The notes under the pieces are model-generated. The model was not told where the DNA came from. It ran no database searches and worked only from the letters and a program-made list of their open reading frames with translations. Made by a program: the position numbers and the translations under genes. Shown here piece by piece: positions 34,270 to 37,669 of a stretch of DNA of 37,669 bases (position 1 is its first letter; every line of letters starts with the position of its first letter). Source of the stretch: Salegentibacter maritimus (GTDB taxonomy: Bacteria; Bacteroidota; Bacteroidia; Flavobacteriales; Flavobacteriaceae); contig NZ_JAEHOK010000028.1 in assembly GCF_016236915.1 (NCBI RefSeq), forward strand, positions 1-37,669. Reading direction: 5' to 3'.

Positions 34270-34704
34270 CTATTCTCTAGTTTTAGCATTGATAATTTTA
34301 AGTTTTAACTCGTAGCTTAATTCTTGATCATAGATTATTGCTGTAATGATTTCTTTTAGCAGGTCTCTATCAATAATATTATCTGCTACGTCCACTGCAA
34401 TATTTTCCATCATTTCCATGTATAAAGAAACGATGTGATCTAATCCATTTAATTCTAAGAAATAGGCGCTTAATACAATAGAAGAACGCTTATTACCATC
34501 GTTAAAAGCATGATTTTTATTGATTGAGTAGAACAAGTAAGAAACTTTGTCCTCTATTTCAGGATAATAATTGTCATCTTGTACAAATTCTAAAGTAGCT
34601 TGAAGTAGTCCTAAATCTTTTGCTCCATGTAAACCTCCAGAATGTTCTATTATATAATCGTGTTCTTTAACTGCATAATGAAAATCAAAATAAATGAATG
34701 CCAT
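34270..34704 (-). CDS. doc: Death-on-curing (Doc) family toxin
   Basis: 144 aa, the size of Doc. The Fic-fold active loop is HAFNDGNKRSS (65-75), matching Doc HxFxDANKR. The N-terminus has HDYIIEHSGGLHGAKDLGLL. Doc phosphorylates EF-Tu in the phage P1 system. The usual small Phd antitoxin is absent; a large RhuM-like DNA-binding protein sits one base upstream and likely serves as partner. Confidence 0.9.
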   Translation of the reverse strand: MAFIYFDFHYAVKEHDYIIEHSGGLHGAKDLGLLQATLEFVQDDNYYPEIEDKVSYLFYSINKNHAFNDGNKRSSIVLSAYFLELNGLDHIVSLYMEMMENIAVDVADNIIDRDLLKEIITAIIYDQELSYELKLKIINAKTRE

Positions 34705-34705
34705 T

Positions 34706-35707
34706 TTATCTATTTTTCAGTCTTTTAAATACATCAATATTTTCCTCAATTCTTTCTTCAAGAGCTTTACTTTTCTCTCCTAAAAATCTTTCAAAATCGG
34801 ATTGGGAAATAGTACTGATATAGTTTTTTAGATTTTCATGGAAAACTTTTCTAAATCCATAATCTCTACTGGCCATTTTAATTCTGGCATCTTCTATTAA
34901 TGGTTTAAATAATGGATGAATCGAAAACTCATTTAGTAGTTCATCCATCTCATGTTTTTTTAATTTTCTTTCTAAAGATTCTGACCTTTTTTTCATTTCG
35001 TGTGCCAGACCATTCTCAAAAGAGGCAATCAATTTTAGAACTTCAGAATACATCGTATCCCTTGCATTATCCTTTTCACTTAAATTTAAGATTTTTTTAT
35101 ACTCGGTAGCATTCTCTTTGAAAATGCATTCATAGATTTTACTTGTGTAAACTGGATATTTGAAATTACCGAGATCTAAGTAGAGGTTGAGTGCGTTGGT
35201 AAATTCTTTTCTATAATGAGGTTCTTTTAAAATTGTGTTTAAAAAATCTTCATCTCTCTGATTTATATATTTTGTAGATCCTCCAGCCTTTTCATTTAAA
35301 CTATCAATTACAATATCTAGAATTTTACTTCTTAAGGCTTTGGCAATTTCACTTTCAACTAATAACATTCCTAAATTTAAAAATGATCTGAAGTTGAAAA
35401 CTCCCAAGTGAGCAGTATTACTTGATAAATTTAAAATATGTCCAAATTCCTTTTTGAACTCTTTTAAATTTTTTCCTTTTAATACTGTATAACCATTATG
35501 TTTAAGTTCATTCTCATTATTTTCAAGGTATCGTTCAATTGTGGCAACATCAATTTGATAAAATTCAGAAATTTGTTGTTTTGTATATTTATATTCCTCT
35601 TGAAAAAGCATTCCAGGTACTCCTAGATAGCTTCTAAGATTCTCAAGAACAGTTATATTATTTAATACGTTCTGTCTATCTATATTTGAAGAAGTTAAAT
35701 CTTTCAT
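34706..35707 (-). CDS. RhuM-like DNA-binding protein, putative Doc partner
   Basis: 333 aa from the ATG at 35707 (MKDLTSSNIDRQNVLNN). A TTG start at 35809 would add 34 residues, but that part translates a perfect hairpin and is unlikely coding. Residues about 35-75 hold a helix-turn-helix (YTKQQISEFYQIDVATIERY). The middle (FNFRSFLNLGMLLVESEIAK then ALRSKILDIVID) resembles RhuM/BRO-type proteins. The C-terminal third is charged and helical. It is one base before doc, so the two form an operon. An antitoxin or autoregulator role is inferred from context. Confidence 0.7.
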   Translation of the reverse strand: MKDLTSSNIDRQNVLNNITVLENLRSYLGVPGMLFQEEYKYTKQQISEFYQIDVATIERYLENNENELKHNGYTVLKGKNLKEFKKEFGHILNLSSNTAHLGVFNFRSFLNLGMLLVESEIAKALRSKILDIVIDSLNEKAGGSTKYINQRDEDFLNTILKEPHYRKEFTNALNLYLDLGNFKYPVYTSKIYECIFKENATEYKKILNLSEKDNARDTMYSEVLKLIASFENGLAHEMKKRSESLERKLKKHEMDELLNEFSIHPLFKPLIEDARIKMASRDYGFRKVFHENLKNYISTISQSDFERFLGEKSKALEERIEENIDVFKRLKNR

Positions 35708-35739
35708 TTTTCCAAATTTTGTTAATAACTTTTCGCTCA

Positions 35740-35763
35740 CCAACCCGCACAGATGCGGGTTGG
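35740..35763. promoter_or_regulatory. Perfect hairpin/operator in the RhuM-doc leader
   Basis: CCAACCCGCA (35740-35749) and TGCGGGTTGG (35754-35763) form a 10-bp GC-rich stem with a 4-nt loop, 33 nt before the ATG. There is no T-run on the transcribed strand, so it does not look like a terminator. It may be an operator for the DNA-binding protein or an mRNA structure affecting translation. Confidence 0.55.
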
Positions 35764-35875
35764 TTGTTGATAACTCCGGTTTTTTGTTGATAAACACAGT
35801 GCTTACCAAGTATTTCCGTGTAAAGTTAATATAGTTTTATGTGAAATTGATAGTTCGAAGCTTCTTTTTAAGCTT

Positions 35876-36073
35876 GCACACAACGTTTTTGTATATGAAA
35901 AGTAGCGTTGAAATTAGTGATTAATTTTCCGCCATAAAACAAGCCAAAACTTTTGCACTTTGATTTTATCTTTACTTTTCAAAAGGCAAATCAAAAGATT
36001 TGGCGACTTACCAAATATACCGAATTTTTCGATTTTGAAAAGACGTAGCTATTTTTTATATATGGTGTTGCCC
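35876..36073 (-). repeat. attC-like site E, downstream of the truncated hydrolase gene
   Basis: On the minus strand it opens GGGCAACACCATATATAAAA and AATAGC, and closes GCTACTTTTCATATACAAAA then ACGTTGTGTGC. The arms CATATA/TATATG-like and AAAAATAGC/GCTACTTTT pair. It is similar to site B in both arms and unlike A, C and D. 198 bp, longer than the others. It begins 8 bp after the hydrolase stop. Confidence 0.65.
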
Positions 36074-36080
36074 ACAGTTT

Positions 36081-36458
36081 TTACTCCGTCATCCATTTAA
36101 TCAAATCTTTTTTATCTACGATTCTCCAAGAATGTGGATGTCTTTCTCCATTTGCGCGATAGCCTTTATTTTCTGTTTCTATAAGTTCGATATTTTTATT
36201 TTCGAATTCAAATTTTAATTTCCTTGATAGCTTTTTGAGATAAAAGGCATTTAAGTCTTCGTAGTCGTTTTTTCTGTTTTCTTTCCACCATTCTAAATCA
36301 GGTTCCGTATAAAATCTGACTTTAATATCTTTAAGATTTACTAGGTTATTTATATTTTGTGTTTCGAGAGTAAAAGGGGAGTACTTTTCATAATTGTCAA
36401 TTCCGTTTTCAGGATTTCCAAACTCTTTGTCAAAATATTTTTTTATCCAATTAGCTTC
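36081..36458 (-). pseudogene. 3' fragment of a hydrolase-like gene cut by IS3
   Basis: About 125 codons are open from the IS edge to TAA at 36081: EANWIKKYFDKEFGNPENGI, NLKDIKVRFYTEPDLEWW, DYEDLNAFYLKKLSRKLKFE, ELIETENKGYRANGERHPHS, and IVDKKDLIKWM at the end. The RFYTEPDLEWW and GYR.NGERHPHSW segments resemble the C-terminus of alpha/beta-hydrolase-like proteins in Bacteroidota. The N-terminal part with the nucleophile is lost beyond the IS. It is a dead fragment unless the other part is joined in another genome copy. Confidence 0.6.
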
Positions 36459-36524
36459 TGTAAGCTTCCCTTAAAAACGAACTGTTTAAAAGTATAATAT
36501 ATTTTATAACTTTAAACAGTAATT

Positions 36525-36791
36525 ATGAAGAAGAGTAGATATTCACCACAGCAAATCGCAAAGATTTTAAAGGAATTTGATAACGGAAAAACGGCCGCAG
36601 AGATCAGCCGTGAATATGGCATTAGTACAGCGGCATTTTACAAGTGGCGGGAACGCTATGGCGGTATGAACGGCAAAGAGCTGAAGCGCCTAAAAGATCT
36701 GGAAGAGGAAAATCGAAGACTGAAGCAGATGTATGCCAATCTATCCCTGGATCATCAAATGGCCAAAGAAATCATTGAAAAAAAGCTTTAA
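36525..36791 (+). CDS. IS3 transposase OrfA
   Basis: 88 aa, helix-turn-helix protein of the IS3/IS911 Tnp_1 type: [40 protein letters not shown], then a leucine-rich coiled coil ([20 protein letters not shown]). It binds the terminal repeats and, when fused to OrfB by frameshifting, forms the transposase. Intact. Confidence 0.93.
   Translation: MKKSRYSPQQIAKILKEFDNGKTAAEISREYGISTAAFYKWRERYGGMNGKELKRLKDLEEENRRLKQMYANLSLDHQMAKEIIEKKL
36779..36785 (+). promoter_or_regulatory. Programmed -1 frameshift heptamer (A AAA AAG)
   Basis: A AAA AAG lies two codons before the orfA stop, in the phase needed for -1 slippage (codons AAA 36780, AAG 36783). The shifted frame reads [20 protein letters not shown] and joins OrfB without a stop. 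This is the standard IS3 mechanism for the OrfAB fusion. Confidence 0.8.
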
Positions 36792-36865
36792 AGCCCTGCC
36801 GTAAAAGAGCCATAGCCAAAGAACTTGTTCATTACGGTATCAGCAGGGCATGCCGGGTTTTAAAT

Positions 36866-37657
36866 ATGAGCAAAAGCGTTTTTTATTACAAGCCAACCCC
36901 AAAGGACGATACTGCTATAGAGAAGGCCTTACGACAAAAAGCTAAAGAACATAGTGAGGAAGGCTTCTGGATGGCTTACGATCGATTAAGGAATGAAGGT
37001 AAGCCCTGGAACCACAAACGAGTGTACCGGGTTTATAAAAAGCTTGGCTTAAGTTTGAGAAGAAAGGTGAAAAAGCGTTTGCCTACCAGGGTTAAAGACC
37101 CCCTGGAGGCTCCTACGGCACCTAATCGTAGTTGGAGTATTGATTTTGTGACCGATGTTTTAGAAAACAAAAGGCGCTTCCGTGGCTTAACGGTAATCGA
37201 TGATTACAACCGGGAAGCATTGCATATAGAAATTGATTTTTCACTGCCCAGCAAACGTGTCGTATGGGTACTAAACCATTTGATTAATCGCAGAGGGAAA
37301 CCCAAAAAGATAAGAATGGATAATGGTCCTGAATTTATTGCTAAAATAGCTTCAGAGTGGAGCCAGATGCATGAAATCGACTTCCAGTACATCCAACCAG
37401 GGAAACCTACACAGAATGCTTTTATTGAACGATTCAATGGAACTTATCGAAGAGGCGTTCTCAATAAATACCTTTTTGAAGATCTCAATCAAGTAAGGGA
37501 ACAAACTGAGACCTAGATGGAAGATTACAATAACGTAAGACCTCATAATGCACTGGGAAAAATGGCACCGGTAGCATTCGCTAAAATTCATTCTCCTGGC
37601 GGTACCGCCAGGAGAATGAAAAATAATATTTTTGGACAATCAAGCAGTTCTAATTAG
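36866..37657 (+). pseudogene. IS3 transposase OrfB with an in-frame TAG
   Basis: DDE integrase. D93 in [10 protein letters not shown]152 in RMDNGPEF and E188 in [12 protein letters not shown] are all present (D-35-E spacing). TAG at 37514-37516 stands where related proteins have a Trp codon (TET-stop-MEDYNNVRPHNAL). The same frame continues for 47 codons to TAG at 37655. The truncated 216-aa product lacks the conserved YNxxRPH segment, so transposition is probably lost. The real coding start is by frameshift from orfA; the ATG at 36866 is internal. Confidence 0.85.
37587..37620. repeat. 34-bp perfect palindrome inside orfB
   Basis: TTCATTCTCCTGGCGGT (37587-37603) is followed directly by its exact complement ACCGCCAGGAGAATGAA (37604-37620), with no loop. 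It encodes the odd tail HSPGGTARRM, which IS3 OrfB proteins do not normally have. It lies 33 bp from the right inverted repeat. Confidence 0.85.
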
Positions 37658-37669
37658 GGGAAGCTTACA

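Larger units (their letters stand above)
36459..37669 (+). mobile_element. IS3-family insertion sequence, complete
   Basis: 1,211 bp. The left end TGTAAGCTTCCCTTAA (36459-36474) and the right end TTAGGGGAAGCTTACA (37654-37669) are inverted repeats matching at 15 of 16. It contains orfA, orfB and a slippery heptamer between them. The right end coincides with the last base of the window, so the target duplication cannot be seen. It interrupts the hydrolase-like gene of the last cassette. Confidence 0.9.

Noticed and set aside
29958-35707. Prophage or integrative element as explanation for the Fic/Doc/RhuM region
   Set aside because: No structural phage gene, relaxase, integrase or tRNA attachment site is seen, and the 3' hairpins after each gene fit cassettes better.
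35708-35809. N-terminal extension of the RhuM-like protein from a TTG
   Set aside because: The added residues translate a perfect DNA hairpin; the ATG at 35707 is a better start.
28350-36100. CRISPR array as the explanation for the repeated spacers
   Set aside because: The repeats are 124-198 bp, imperfect, separated by whole genes and have internal hairpins. There are no short regular repeats or cas genes.

Overview
The window looks like a contig from a member of the Flavobacteriaceae (Bacteroidota). The evidence is low GC, promoters of the Bacteroidota type (TTG, a 17-23 nt spacer, then TAnnTTTG), an absence of clear Shine-Dalgarno sequences, the L28-L33-DUF4295 ribosomal operon, a CarboxypepD-reg/TonB outer-membrane receptor, and lipoproteins with short lipobox signals. 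Both ends lie in insertion sequences: an IS110-family element at the left edge, and an IS3-family element whose right inverted repeat ends on the last base. This is what an assembly broken at multicopy IS elements looks like.

Bases 1-27,540 are mostly housekeeping chromosome. From the left they hold: IS110; fahA (tyrosine degradation) divergent from glyA; a small DoxX-like membrane protein; a hotdog thioesterase with a glutamine cyclotransferase lipoprotein; the 4.5S SRP RNA gene; an SDR oxidoreductase and a fructose-6-phosphate aldolase-type transaldolase; a thioredoxin-fold lipoprotein without its CXXC; an ABC-F ATPase; a TonB-dependent receptor; a CoA-binding protein convergent with a sodium:solute symporter; recR; a lipoyl E2 acyltransferase; a five-gene operon (DEDDh exonuclease, CarboxypepD-like protein, FAH-family hydrolase, Hpt protein, CinA); rpmB-rpmG-DUF4295; ftsY; and a D-amino-acid aminotransferase-like gene. 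Three decayed loci lie among them: a RelE/ParE toxin-antitoxin pair after recR, a BLUF blue-light sensor, and an amidase. A dispersed intergenic palindromic repeat is present in two fuller copies and one half copy, and the half copy abuts the IS110.

Bases 27,685-36,470 are accessory. Every gene is on the minus strand, and almost every gene or small operon is followed at its 3' end by a structured 125-200 bp sequence. Each of these opens with an AAC core, closes with a core that is GTTRKNY-like at most sites, and folds as a bulged imperfect hairpin. I read this as an integron-type gene-cassette array without a visible integrase (a CALIN-like cluster). The cassettes are: VOC protein plus AraC regulator; a Fic protein with an operator-like upstream repeat cluster; WYL regulator plus GyrI/Cass2-like sensor plus DUF1801; two small membrane proteins, one of 43 aa; a RhuM-like DNA-binding protein plus Doc toxin; and a hydrolase-like gene truncated by the IS3. 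At the low-coordinate end the array abuts a higBA module whose toxin gene has lost its start codon exactly at the last attC-like core.

All family assignments were made by eye from motifs. No database search or folding calculation was run.
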